Shown here: in pieces, positions 51,444-59,635 of the stretch | Position numbering within the stretch: the first letter of the stretch is position 1 | How the letters are laid out: the number at the start of each line of letters is the position of its first letter | Assembly: GCA_016707885.1 (NCBI GenBank) | Contig: JADJGU010000005.1 | Coordinates: forward strand, 38,650-102,649 | DNA: 64,000 nucleotides | From: Sphingomonadales bacterium | GTDB taxonomy: Bacteria; Pseudomonadota; Alphaproteobacteria; Sphingomonadales; Sphingomonadaceae | Direction of reading: 5' to 3' | Program-made: the position numbers and the translations under genes | The notes under the pieces: model-generated | Told to the model about the DNA's origin: nothing | Database searches by the model: none | The model's input: only the letters and a program-made list of their open reading frames with translations

Positions 51444-51474
51444 ATTGCAAAGTTGCAAAGTTATATTTTGCAAA
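51444..51474. promoter_or_regulatory. Three TTGCAAA-type sites upstream of pccB
   Basis: ATTGCAAA (51444-51451), GTTGCAAA (51452-51459, directly abutting) and TTTGCAAA (51467-51474, a perfect palindrome) lie 66-96 bases upstream of the pccB ATG. TTTGCAAA is the core of sites bound by ScfR-family regulators: PccR of Rhodobacter sphaeroides and RamB of Corynebacterium. The divergent gene encodes a ScfR, so autoregulation and pcc control are expected. Confidence 0.75.
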
Positions 51475-51505
51475 CTACCGAACGCGTCAGCGTTTATCAT
51501 CATTT

Positions 51506-51569
51506 CTTTGGTTCTTTGGTGCTTCGGGTGACATAAATTTGGTTCACCCAAAGCACCAAAGAACCAAAG
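51506..51569. repeat. 26-bp inverted repeat upstream of the ScfR regulator
   Basis: The arms at 51506-51531 (starting CTTTGGTTCTTTGGTGCTT) and 51544-51569 (ending CACCAAAGAACCAAAG) are complementary at 25 of 26 positions, with a 12-base spacer. It ends 14 bases before the regulator ATG, next to its ribosome-binding site. It could be a hairpin in the leader mRNA, an operator, or the remnant of a small mobile element. Confidence 0.8.
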
Positions 51570-51583
51570 CCGGAGTTAGGATC

Positions 51584-52989
51584 ATGGCGACGAAACGCCG
51601 CATATTTGCGGGTGAGAAATTGAAGGCGCTTCGCGCTGAGCGAGGGTTGCGCCAATTGGAAATGGCCGAAAGCTCGGCATCTCGGTTTCTTATCTCTCGC
51701 AGATAGAACACGATGACCGCCCGCTGACACCTGCCCTGCTCGAAACGCTGGCCCGCGACTTTCCGCTCGACTGGGATGTCGATGAGGAGGATGCCGCAAC
51801 CCGCCGGTTCGCGGCCTTACGCGAAGCCGCCGCTGACCCGCTGTTTCCTACTCCGCTTTCGCCGGACCAGTTGGCGCGCATTGCCGAACAACAACCGGCA
51901 CTGGCCGACCAGTTTGTGGCCTTACACCAAGCCTATCTCCATGCAGGGCAACGCCTGCAAATCGTGGATGAAGCTCTATCCAGCGACAATGCCGGAGGCT
52001 CACGACTGCCTTGGGAAGAAGTGCGCGACTGGTTCCACAATTCGGGCAATTATGTCGATATACTTGACCGTGCTGCCGAGGCGCTGGGCGACAAATTGCG
52101 CGGTGCGCAACTGACGCCTGCTATCGAAGGATTGGAGTTGTACCTCCGCAACGCCCTGTCGATCTCCTTGCTCTATTCGCACAATGCAGGCCTGCGCGAC
52201 TATGACCCGCAAATGGGCCATCTGGTGATCGACCAGAGCCAGCCCGCCGAAAGCCGCCGTTTCCAACTGGCCCACCAACTCGCCGCAATGGCTTTGCGCG
52301 ATGAAATCAGCCAGGTTGTGGAAGGCGCAAAGCTCCGCACCCCAGCCTCGCGCCAATTGCTCTCCATCGGCCTGGCCAACTACGCCGCAGGGGCAATCCT
52401 GATGCCCTATCGCCGCTTCCGCGAAGAGGCGCGCGCGGTGCGGCATGATATTGATCGCTTGTGCCAGGCCTTCAATGTCAGTTTCGAACAGGCCTGCCAT
52501 CGGCTTTCCACGCTCCAGCGCCCTAATGCGCGCGGTGTTCCTTTCTTCTTCTGCCGGGTCGACATGGCAGGCAACATCACCAAAAGGCACAGCGCCACGC
52601 GCTTCCAATTTGCCCGCTTTGGCGGCGCCTGCCCTTTATGGATTGTGCACGAAGCCGTCGCCATCCCCGACCGCATTCTTGTCCAACTGGCCGAAACGCC
52701 CGACGGAGTGCGCTATGTCTCAATGGCCAAGGGACTGGTCAAGCCTTCTGGAAGTTATGACCGCGCGCCCCGCCGTTATGCCGTCGCTTTGGGTTGCGAA
52801 ATCGACCATGCCCGCGAGTTCATCTATGCTGACGGGCTGGACCTGACCGGGCGCAACGCTACGAAAATCGGTATCAGCTGCCGCCTCTGCCCCCGCCCGG
52901 ATTGCGATCAACGCGCCTTCCCGCCCAGCGATCGCGAAATCATCGTCGATCCCGATCGTCGCAGTGTGGTGCCTTACCGAATACTATAA
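51584..52989 (+). CDS. pccR: ScfR-family short-chain fatty acyl-CoA regulator (PccR/RamB-like; apparent frameshift)
   Basis: A transcription factor that senses short-chain acyl-CoA. About 468 residues after correction. The N-terminal XRE-type helix-turn-helix reads FAGEKLKALRAERGLRQLEMAE, then breaks: AAA at 51669-51671 appears to lack one A, and the next frame continues with SVSYLSQIEHDDRPLTPALLETLAR. The middle holds an IrrE-like region (QLAHQLAAMALRDEISQVVEG, LANYAAGAILMPYRRFREEA), and the C-terminus carries the ScfR cysteine motif CRLCPRPDCDQRAFPP. It diverges from the pcc operon, as PccR does in Rhodobacter. The symbol is assigned by context. Confidence 0.85.
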
Positions 52990-53061
52990 AACCGAAGCCC
53001 GGAGCCTGTCGAAGGGCGTTTTTCTGCTGGACGTGCTTCGACAGGCTCAGCACTACGGTTT
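52988..53061. repeat. Sphingomonad-type repetitive palindrome between convergent genes
   Basis: GAGCCTGTCGAAG (53002-53014) and CTTCGACAGGCTC (53036-53048) are perfectly inverted, and AAACCG / CGGTTT (52988-52993, 53056-53061) extend the symmetry. CTTCGACAGGCTCAG-type elements are scattered through many sphingomonad genomes. It lies between the regulator and the convergent reductase gene, where it could also end both transcripts. Confidence 0.8.
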
Positions 53062-53075
53062 AAAGCTCTAACTCA

Positions 53076-54091
53076 CTACGTCTTCACCAAGCCCAGACGG
53101 ATCATGTCGCGCGCAGTATCGAGGATGCTCTCCTTGGGGTCGCGTGTCTGCCAGCCCAGCACGTCCTTTGCATGCTGCGCCGATGTATCGCGGACATTGT
53201 CCAGTTCGCCCACCACCTGCTTGATAACCGGATCAAACAGGGCTGACAGCCGGACAAGGAAATTGGGTAATCTGCGGGTGGGCACTTTCTTCCCGTCCGT
53301 GCCAAGCCCGTCTTTCATGATTGCCGCCACCTCACGCATCCAAAGGAACGGCCCCGCAGCCACAAAGCGTTCTCCAGCCATATTGGGTGAAGTTAAGCAC
53401 CGGACATGCAAATCCGCCACATCGCGCACATCGACCACCGAAAAGCCGAGATTGGGAATGCCGGGCATTGATCCGTCGAGCAATTTCTTGATAGCCTCCA
53501 GCGAGGTCGAGAAATCGGCAGCCAATAATGGCCCCAGAACCAGCGACGGGTTGACCGTCACATATTCCATGTCCGGCGCATTCGCCGCAACCCAATCGCG
53601 CGCGGCCCTCTCGGCAATGGTCTTGGATTTCACATAGGCATAGGCGTCCGGGCTCTCGACATTGGTCCAGTCCGCTTCGCTGAAATGCTGCTTGTCCTTG
53701 CCATGACCATAGGCAATCGCTGCAACTGAAGAAGTCATGACAAAGCGTTTGATCCCCGCCGCATGTGCGAAGCGCAGCGCGCGCAAAGCCCCTTCGCGCG
53801 CTGGAATGATGAGTTCATCATCGCTCTTGGGTGCGTTTGAAGGCAGCGGAGAGGCGACATGGGCAACATGGCTACACCCGGCCATCGCTTCGGCCCAGCC
53901 ATCATCGCTCATCAGATCAGCGGCGAAGATTTTGAGTTTGCTGTTGTCAACACCCAGCCAGTCCCGCACCTCGGCTTCGCGGCGTAGATTGCGGATACTG
54001 GTATTGACTGTCCAGCCCTCGGCGATCAACTGCCGGATTAGGAAACCTGCGATATAGCCACTTCCGCCCGATACAAAACCTGTCCCGCCAT
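53076..54091 (-). CDS. NAD(P)-dependent epimerase/reductase (dihydroflavonol-reductase-like; apparent frameshift at start)
   Basis: An extended short-chain dehydrogenase, about 338 residues. Rossmann motif FVSGGSGYIAGFLIRQLIAEGW, MTSSVAAIAYG, and the catalytic YAYVKSKTIAERAARDW (Tyr-x3-Lys). The best start is the ATG at 54091, with GAGGAG upstream, but one G seems to be missing in the GGG at 54084-54086, so the reading frame shifts after two codons; restored, the product starts MAGTGFVSGGSGYIA. An in-frame start further up gives an untypical leader. Substrate unknown; family members reduce dihydroflavonols, 3-beta-hydroxysteroids or aldehydes. Confidence 0.82.
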
Positions 54092-54146
54092 GAATGCTCT
54101 CCTCTTGGCGGAGAGTTAGCAGACAGGTTGCAGTTCGCAACCAGAC

Positions 54147-55488
54147 TTATTTCATCAAGACAAGCTCTTCGGCCATACTGGGATGCAATGCGACGGTATC
54201 GTCGAAAGCCTGTTTGGTAAGCCCGGCCTTCACTGCAATCGCAGCAGCCTGAAGGATTTCGGCACTGTCCGGCCCGATCAAATGCAGGCCGACGACCTTG
54301 TCGGTCGCGCCATCGACGATCATCTTGTACAACGCGCGTTCGTTCCGTCCGGCGAGCACATTTTTCATCGCGCGGAAATCGCTCTTGTACACCTTGACAT
54401 CGCTGAGTTGCGCGCGTGCCTCCTCCTCGGTCAGACCCACGCCAGCGATTGGTGGGTTCGAAAACACGGCAGTCGGGATGGCACCATAATCTATGGTGCG
54501 TGGGTTGTTTCCGAAAAGCGTATCGGCAAAGGCATGGCCTTCGCGGATGGCGACCGGCGTCAACTGGACGCGGTTCGTGACATCACCGACAGCATAGATG
54601 CCCGAAACATTGGTGCGGTTATATTCGTCAACGAACACGGCGCCATCCTTGTCGAGTGCCACGCCAACAGCCTCAAGCCCGAGGTCCAGAGTCTTGGGTA
54701 CACGACCGATTGCGAAAAGCACCAGATCCGCTTCAACGTCGCCTCCATCCCCGCTTTCAACAAGCAACGAGCCATCCGCCTTTGCGAATTGCCGGGCATT
54801 TAAAGTTGAACCGGATATCGATGCCCTTTTCGCGGCTGATGCCGACAAGCTTCTCGACGATTTCCTGATCATAGCTGCGCAACATCTTGTCGCCGCGCGT
54901 TACCAGAGTGACTTCCACGCCAAGTTCATTGAAGATGCCGGCAAATTCATTGGCGATATATCCTGCCCCGGCAATGACTGCACGCTTGGGAAGTTTTTCG
55001 AGGTGGAACACTTCGTTCGAAGTGATGCCATATTCCGCACCCGGAATGTCCGGGATTGAGGGCCACGCCCCTGTCGCGATCAGGATATTGGCCGCACTGA
55101 CTTCAGTTCCATCAGCCAGGCGGATCAGGTTGGGCCCGGCAATTACCGCGCGCTGGCGGAATATCTCTACTTTTGCATTGCCCAGCGTCTGGCCATACAG
55201 TCCTTCGAGCCGGTCGACCTCCGACGCGACATTATCGCGCAAGGTTGGCCAATCGAAGGTTGCGCCTTTGGTGTTCCAGCCAAAACGCTCGGCATCAGCC
55301 GAGTCTTCGGCAAAGTGGGATCCGTAAACGAGCAACTTCTTGGGCACGCAACCCCGGATCACGCAAGTTCCGCCGACGCGGTACTCCTCTGCCACCGCCA
55401 CGCGCGCACCGTGTGACGAAGCTATGCGTGCCGCACGGACCCCGCCTGAGCCCGCACCGATCACAAACAGGTCAAAAACAAATGCCAT
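54147..55488 (-). CDS. gor: Glutathione-disulfide reductase (apparent frameshift)
   Basis: NADPH- and FAD-dependent reduction of glutathione disulfide. About 446 residues after correction. FAD site VIGAGSGGVRAARIASSHG, redox pair TCVIRGCVPKK (Cys42, Cys47), NADPH-binding AVIAGAGYIANEFAGIFNELG, FAD-binding GIYAVGDV and C-terminal HPSMAEELV are all intact. The frame breaks near 54799-54801, where one base in a triple T (AAA on the coding strand) appears extra: DIRFNF then NARQFAKADGS in the next frame. The CVIRGCVPKK motif is that of glutathione reductase rather than dihydrolipoyl dehydrogenase. Confidence 0.88.
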
Positions 55489-55571
55489 ATCTCATTCCTT
55501 TGCCCGCCAGATGGCGATGCATTGGCCGAAATGCCAATCGAAAATGCTGTTCAGTGATAAAGCCCGGATTT

Positions 55572-57068
55572 TTACAAACCGGCAGCCGCAATCAACGCGC
55601 TGGTCGATGGGTCAAAACCAGCCGGCCCGTTTTCAGATATGCCGCGGGCGATTTCCTTGCCCAGCTCGACGCCGAATTGGTCAAATGGATTGATGCCGAG
55701 CAACGCAGCATTGGCGAAGGTGCGATGCTCGTAAAAAGCAATCAACGCGCCAACCGCCGACGGCGTGACGTCATCCATCAGGATCGTTGTCGATGGCCGA
55801 TCGCCGACATAGTTGCGAGCTTTATCTTCACTTGCCCTGCCCCGCATCAAGGCAGCGCCTTGCGCAAAACAGTTGATCAGCAGCGTTTCGTGATGCGCCG
55901 GATCGAAATCATGCCCCGGCATCTTGCTCACAATGAATTCGACCGGAATGGTATGCGTCCCCTGATGCAGCAACTGGAACACCGCGTGCTGGGCATCAGT
56001 TCCCACGCCGCCCCAGGTCACCGGCGCACTCGCCCGCCCCAAAGGTTGTCCATCTGAAGTTACCGACTTGCCGTTGGATTCCATCTCAAGCTGCTGCAGA
56101 TAATCCGGCAACAATCGCAAGCGCTCGTCATAAGCAAAAACGGCACGTGTCTGGCATTTTCGAACCTGCGCATAAAAGAGATCAGCAAAGGCGGCCAAAA
56201 CCGGCGCGTTCTCCGCCAATGGTGCGGTTCGGAAGTGCCGATCCATTTCCGCGGCACCTTCAAGCAGTTCCTCAAACGCAGTCCAGCCCAGGGCCGCAGC
56301 GACAGGAAAACCGATCGAACACCAAAGCGAATAGCGCCCGCCCACGCTCTCTGCGAATGGCAGAATACGGCTCTGGTCGACACCCCATTCTATCGCCTTT
56401 TCGGGAGCAGCGGTTAGCGCGATAACCTGACCATAAGGGTCTTCCACCCCGCCATCACGCAGCCATTCCAGCGCGCTTTCGGCGTTCATCAGTGTCTCGG
56501 TTGTGGTGAAGGTCTTGGAGGCCACAGCAACCAGCGTTGCCTTCGGATCCATATCCTTAACAGCCTCGACCAACGCCGTAGCATCCACATTCGACACAAC
56601 TTTGGTGTTAAAGCGCAGGCCGTCGCGACCCAGCGCGTCGATCAGCAACTTGGGCCCCAGCGCCGAACCGCCAATGCCAATATGCAGGATGTGCTTGATC
56701 TCGCCAAACGCCCCTGCCTCGATCACCTCGATGAGGCCGCGCATCCGGTTTTGCAATGCCTTTGCCTGCGCTACATCGTCTACCGGACCACTGCCGCGCT
56801 CGGCTATATGGGTTGCAGCTCGTCCTTCCGTAGGGTTGACGACGGCGCCTGAAAACAGACGGTCGCGTGCACCATCCAGGTCCATCGTTACTGCCAGTTC
56901 AGAAAATGCCGCAATCAAGCCCGCGTCGAGGTGCGTTTTGGAAAAATCAAACCGCAAACCTGACTGCGAAATCGTCATTCCATCGACGCGCTGCGCATCC
57001 TCATCGAACAAAGCTACCAGCTGCTTCGACGGAATGTTTTCGATTGCGGCCCAGTTGTTGGCGGTCAT
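55572..57068 (-). CDS. pgi: Glucose-6-phosphate isomerase
   Basis: Interconverts glucose-6-phosphate and fructose-6-phosphate. 498 residues from the ATG at 57068. Family blocks: HIGIGGSALGPKLLIDAL, ASKTFTTTETLMNA, SVGGRYSLWCSIGFPVAAALGW, WGGVGTDAQHAVFQLLHQGTHTIPVEF and a C-terminal QFGVELGKEIARGI. A longer in-frame start would overlap the divergent lepB. It is 83 bases from gor; both serve redox/sugar metabolism but need not be co-transcribed. Confidence 0.95.
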   Translation of the reverse strand: MTANNWAAIENIPSKQLVALFDEDAQRVDGMTISQSGLRFDFSKTHLDAGLIAAFSELAVTMDLDGARDRLFSGAVVNPTEGRAATHIAERGSGPVDDVAQAKALQNRMRGLIEVIEAGAFGEIKHILHIGIGGSALGPKLLIDALGRDGLRFNTKVVSNVDATALVEAVKDMDPKATLVAVASKTFTTTETLMNAESALEWLRDGGVEDPYGQVIALTAAPEKAIEWGVDQSRILPFAESVGGRYSLWCSIGFPVAAALGWTAFEELLEGAAEMDRHFRTAPLAENAPVLAAFADLFYAQVRKCQTRAVFAYDERLRLLPDYLQQLEMESNGKSVTSDGQPLGRASAPVTWGGVGTDAQHAVFQLLHQGTHTIPVEFIVSKMPGHDFDPAHHETLLINCFAQGAALMRGRASEDKARNYVGDRPSTTILMDDVTPSAVGALIAFYEHRTFANAALLGINPFDQFGVELGKEIARGISENGPAGFDPSTSALIAAAGL

Positions 57069-57153
57069 GGCATATCCTTGGCACGGAGAATCTCGGCACT
57101 GGCCAATAGCGCGGACGCTCATTAGAAGGCCAGAGCCGTATGGCGCCAAAACC

Positions 57154-58041
57154 ATGAAATCGAATGTCGGGGCATCGCAATTGACTGAAACCACCCAAAC
57201 CGAAACGGCAGGTGTAGAGAAAAACAGCGCTTCCGAATGGCGCGAATATGGATTGTTCCTGCTGAAACTGGCGGCAATCGTATTGATATTCCGCAGTTTC
57301 ATCTTTGCGCCGTTTAATATTCCTTCGGAATCTATGCACCCGCGACTGCTGATAGGTGACTATCTGCTGGTTTCGAAATGGCCCTATGGCATTTCGCGAT
57401 ACAGTTTCCCGCTTTCACCTCCGTTATTCGAAGGCCGGATTTTCGGCAGCCTGCCCGAACGCGGCGACGTCGTAGTGGTGCACGCACCGGGCGATGCCAA
57501 TGTCGATTATATCAAGCGGGTGATCGGCCTGCCGGGCGATGTTGTGCAAATGCGCGCCGGAACGCTGGAGATCAACGGCAAGCCCGTAAAGAAAGTCCGC
57601 GTCGACGACTTTGTGACGCCCGTGACGCAGGGCATGCGCGATGCGGCTGCTTTGGAAGGGACTGAATTTCCATGCTGGAAACCGCAATATGAAGAGCCCG
57701 CCAAGGGCGGCGGCACGCAATGCCGCTATCCGCAATATCGCGAAACATTGCCCGAAGGAAAAAGTTACCTCTCGCTTGATATCGAACCTTATCAAAAAGG
57801 CGACGACACCGAAGCCAAGATGGTGCCGGAAGGCCAATTGTTACTGATGGGCGACAATCGTGACCGTAGCGCCGATAGCCGCTATCCGGCTGATGGAGTT
57901 TGGATCGGGCTGGTTCCGACCGAAAATCTGGTCGGACGTGCGCAGTTCGTCGTCTTCTCGACCGATGGTTCCGCCCGCTGGTTGCTGCCCTGGACATGGT
58001 TCTCTGCTGCCCGCTGGGATCGCATTGGCGAGGGTTTCTGA
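57154..58041 (+). CDS. lepB: Signal peptidase I
   Basis: Membrane protease that removes signal peptides of exported proteins. 295 residues from the ATG at 57154. One membrane anchor near residues 33-52 (YGLFLLKLAAIVLIFRSFIF), then catalytic Ser60 (PSESMHP) and Lys121 (VDYIKRVIGLPGD), plus the MGDNRDRSADSR and ARW box. No clear ribosome-binding site precedes the start, so it is moderately certain. First gene of the conserved lepB-rnc-era run. Confidence 0.94.
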   Translation: MKSNVGASQLTETTQTETAGVEKNSASEWREYGLFLLKLAAIVLIFRSFIFAPFNIPSESMHPRLLIGDYLLVSKWPYGISRYSFPLSPPLFEGRIFGSLPERGDVVVVHAPGDANVDYIKRVIGLPGDVVQMRAGTLEINGKPVKKVRVDDFVTPVTQGMRDAAALEGTEFPCWKPQYEEPAKGGGTQCRYPQYRETLPEGKSYLSLDIEPYQKGDDTEAKMVPEGQLLLMGDNRDRSADSRYPADGVWIGLVPTENLVGRAQFVVFSTDGSARWLLPWTWFSAARWDRIGEGF

Positions 58042-58043
58042 CC

Positions 58044-58706
58044 TTGTCCGATCTTTCAAAATGGCTTGAAGAGGTTATCGGCGCAGCGCCGACCGACCCG
58101 AAACTGTTCGAACAAGCGCTGACGCATGGCAGCACCGGCGAAGCGCATTACCAGCGACTTGAATTTCTCGGCGACCGCGTTCTCGGGCTGGTGGCGGCTT
58201 CGATGCTGTTCCAACGATTCCCCGAAGAACCGGAAGGACGGCTGTCACATCGCCTGAATGCGCTGGTGTCAGGAGCCACATGTGCCGAAGTAGCCCGCGA
58301 AATCGGTCTGCAGGCGCATATGCGGCTGGGCAAGCAAGCGCGCGACGATGGCGCGAAGGAAAGCGACTATGTGCTGGGGGATATGGTCGAGGCGCTGATT
58401 GGCGCCATCTATCTCGATCTGGGCCTCGATCGGGCGCGCAGCTTTATCGAACGCTATTGGCGACCGCTGCTTGAATCCGCAAAAGCCGCCCCCAAGCATC
58501 CCAAATCTGCGCTGCAGGAATGGAGTGCGGCCCATAACCGTAAAGTACCGGTTTATGAGGTGACTTCGAAGGAAGGTCCTCCGCACGCAATGCGTTTCGA
58601 AGTGACGGTGACGGTAAAAGGCTTCGAACCGGTTTCGGCAACCGCAAACAGCAAACAGGCCGCCGAAACTGCGGCCGCAAAAGCATTTCTGGAGAAAAAC
58701 ACATGA
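58044..58706 (+). CDS. rnc: Ribonuclease III
   Basis: Cleaves double-stranded RNA in rRNA and mRNA processing. The TTG at 58044, two bases after the lepB stop, gives 220 residues, the normal length; no in-frame ATG lies nearby. Signature RLEFLGDRVLGLVAASMLF, then DYVLGDMVEALIGAIYLDLG with the metal-binding acidic residues, and a C-terminal dsRNA-binding domain (HPKSALQEWSAAHNRKVPVYEV, AETAAAKAFLEK). Confidence 0.94.
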   Translation: MSDLSKWLEEVIGAAPTDPKLFEQALTHGSTGEAHYQRLEFLGDRVLGLVAASMLFQRFPEEPEGRLSHRLNALVSGATCAEVAREIGLQAHMRLGKQARDDGAKESDYVLGDMVEALIGAIYLDLGLDRARSFIERYWRPLLESAKAAPKHPKSALQEWSAAHNRKVPVYEVTSKEGPPHAMRFEVTVTVKGFEPVSATANSKQAAETAAAKAFLEKNT

Positions 58707-59596
58707 CGAAGCGCTGCGGCCATGTCGCCGTTATCGGCGCGCCCAATGCGGGCAAATCAACTTTGGTCAACGCATTGGTTGGCCAGAAGGTCGCTATCGT
58801 GAGCCCCAAGGCCCAGACCACGCGCACCCGCCTGATGGGTATTGCTATTGAACGCCACGCGCAGATCATATTGGTCGACACCCCGGGTATTTTCGCGCCC
58901 AACCGTCGGCTCGACCGTGCAATGGTTGCTGCCGCTTGGGAAGGCGCATCCGATGCTGACTTGATTTTGGCTGTCGTCGATGGGCGGGCTGGTGCAGGCC
59001 CCAAGGTTGAGAAGATCATCGAGGGACTGGTCAACCGGCCAGAACGCAAATGGCTTATCCTCAACAAGGTCGACATTGCAGCCAAGGAAAAGCTGCTGGC
59101 TTTGACCGAAAAGCTACTGAATTTGTGCGCTTTCGAGCAAGTCTATTATATCAGCGCAGCGACCTCGGACGGCTTGGCGGAACTGAAAGCCGCGATTGGC
59201 GCAGCAATGCCCGAAAGCGAATGGCATTTCCCTGAAGACCAGGTTTCCGATGCTTCCGAGCGTATGGCCGCTGCCGAAATCACGCGCGAACAGCTATACC
59301 TGCAACTGCACGATGAACTGCCTTATGCGAGCACGGTTGAGACCGAGAAATATTCGGAGCGGCCCGACGGCAGCGTCGAGATTTACCAGCAAATCTTCGT
59401 CGAACGCGAAAGTCAGCGCGCGATTGTTCTCGGCAAGGGCGGCAGCCGGATCAAGGCGATTGGCGCCGCCGCGCGTAAGGAGATTTCCGACCTGATGGGC
59501 GTCCCCGTCCATCTCTACCTCCACATCAAGGTGAAGGCCGGGTGGGACGAGGATCGCTCGGTCTACCGCGACATGGGGCTGGATTGGGTGGAATAG
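58703..59596 (+). CDS. era: GTPase Era
   Basis: An essential GTPase that binds 16S rRNA during 30S assembly. 297 residues: G1 GAPNAGKSTLVNALVG, G2 TTRTRL, G3 DTPGIF, G4 NKVDIA and a C-terminal KH domain (IVLGKGGSRIKAIGAAARKEIS). The start overlaps rnc as ATGA. Confidence 0.97.
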   Translation: MTKRCGHVAVIGAPNAGKSTLVNALVGQKVAIVSPKAQTTRTRLMGIAIERHAQIILVDTPGIFAPNRRLDRAMVAAAWEGASDADLILAVVDGRAGAGPKVEKIIEGLVNRPERKWLILNKVDIAAKEKLLALTEKLLNLCAFEQVYYISAATSDGLAELKAAIGAAMPESEWHFPEDQVSDASERMAAAEITREQLYLQLHDELPYASTVETEKYSERPDGSVEIYQQIFVERESQRAIVLGKGGSRIKAIGAAARKEISDLMGVPVHLYLHIKVKAGWDEDRSVYRDMGLDWVE

Positions 59597-59635
59597 CCCC
59601 GCGTCGCCCCGGCACAGGCCGAGGCAGAAGCAGGA

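Noticed and set aside
50245..51531. 428-residue plus-strand frame opposite pccB
   Set aside because: Antisense to pccB and its promoter. No ribosome-binding site, no recognisable domain.
47736..51583. Search for a cobalamin riboswitch serving the B12-dependent mutase operon
   Set aside because: No B12-box-like conserved run was recognised upstream of pccB or scpA.
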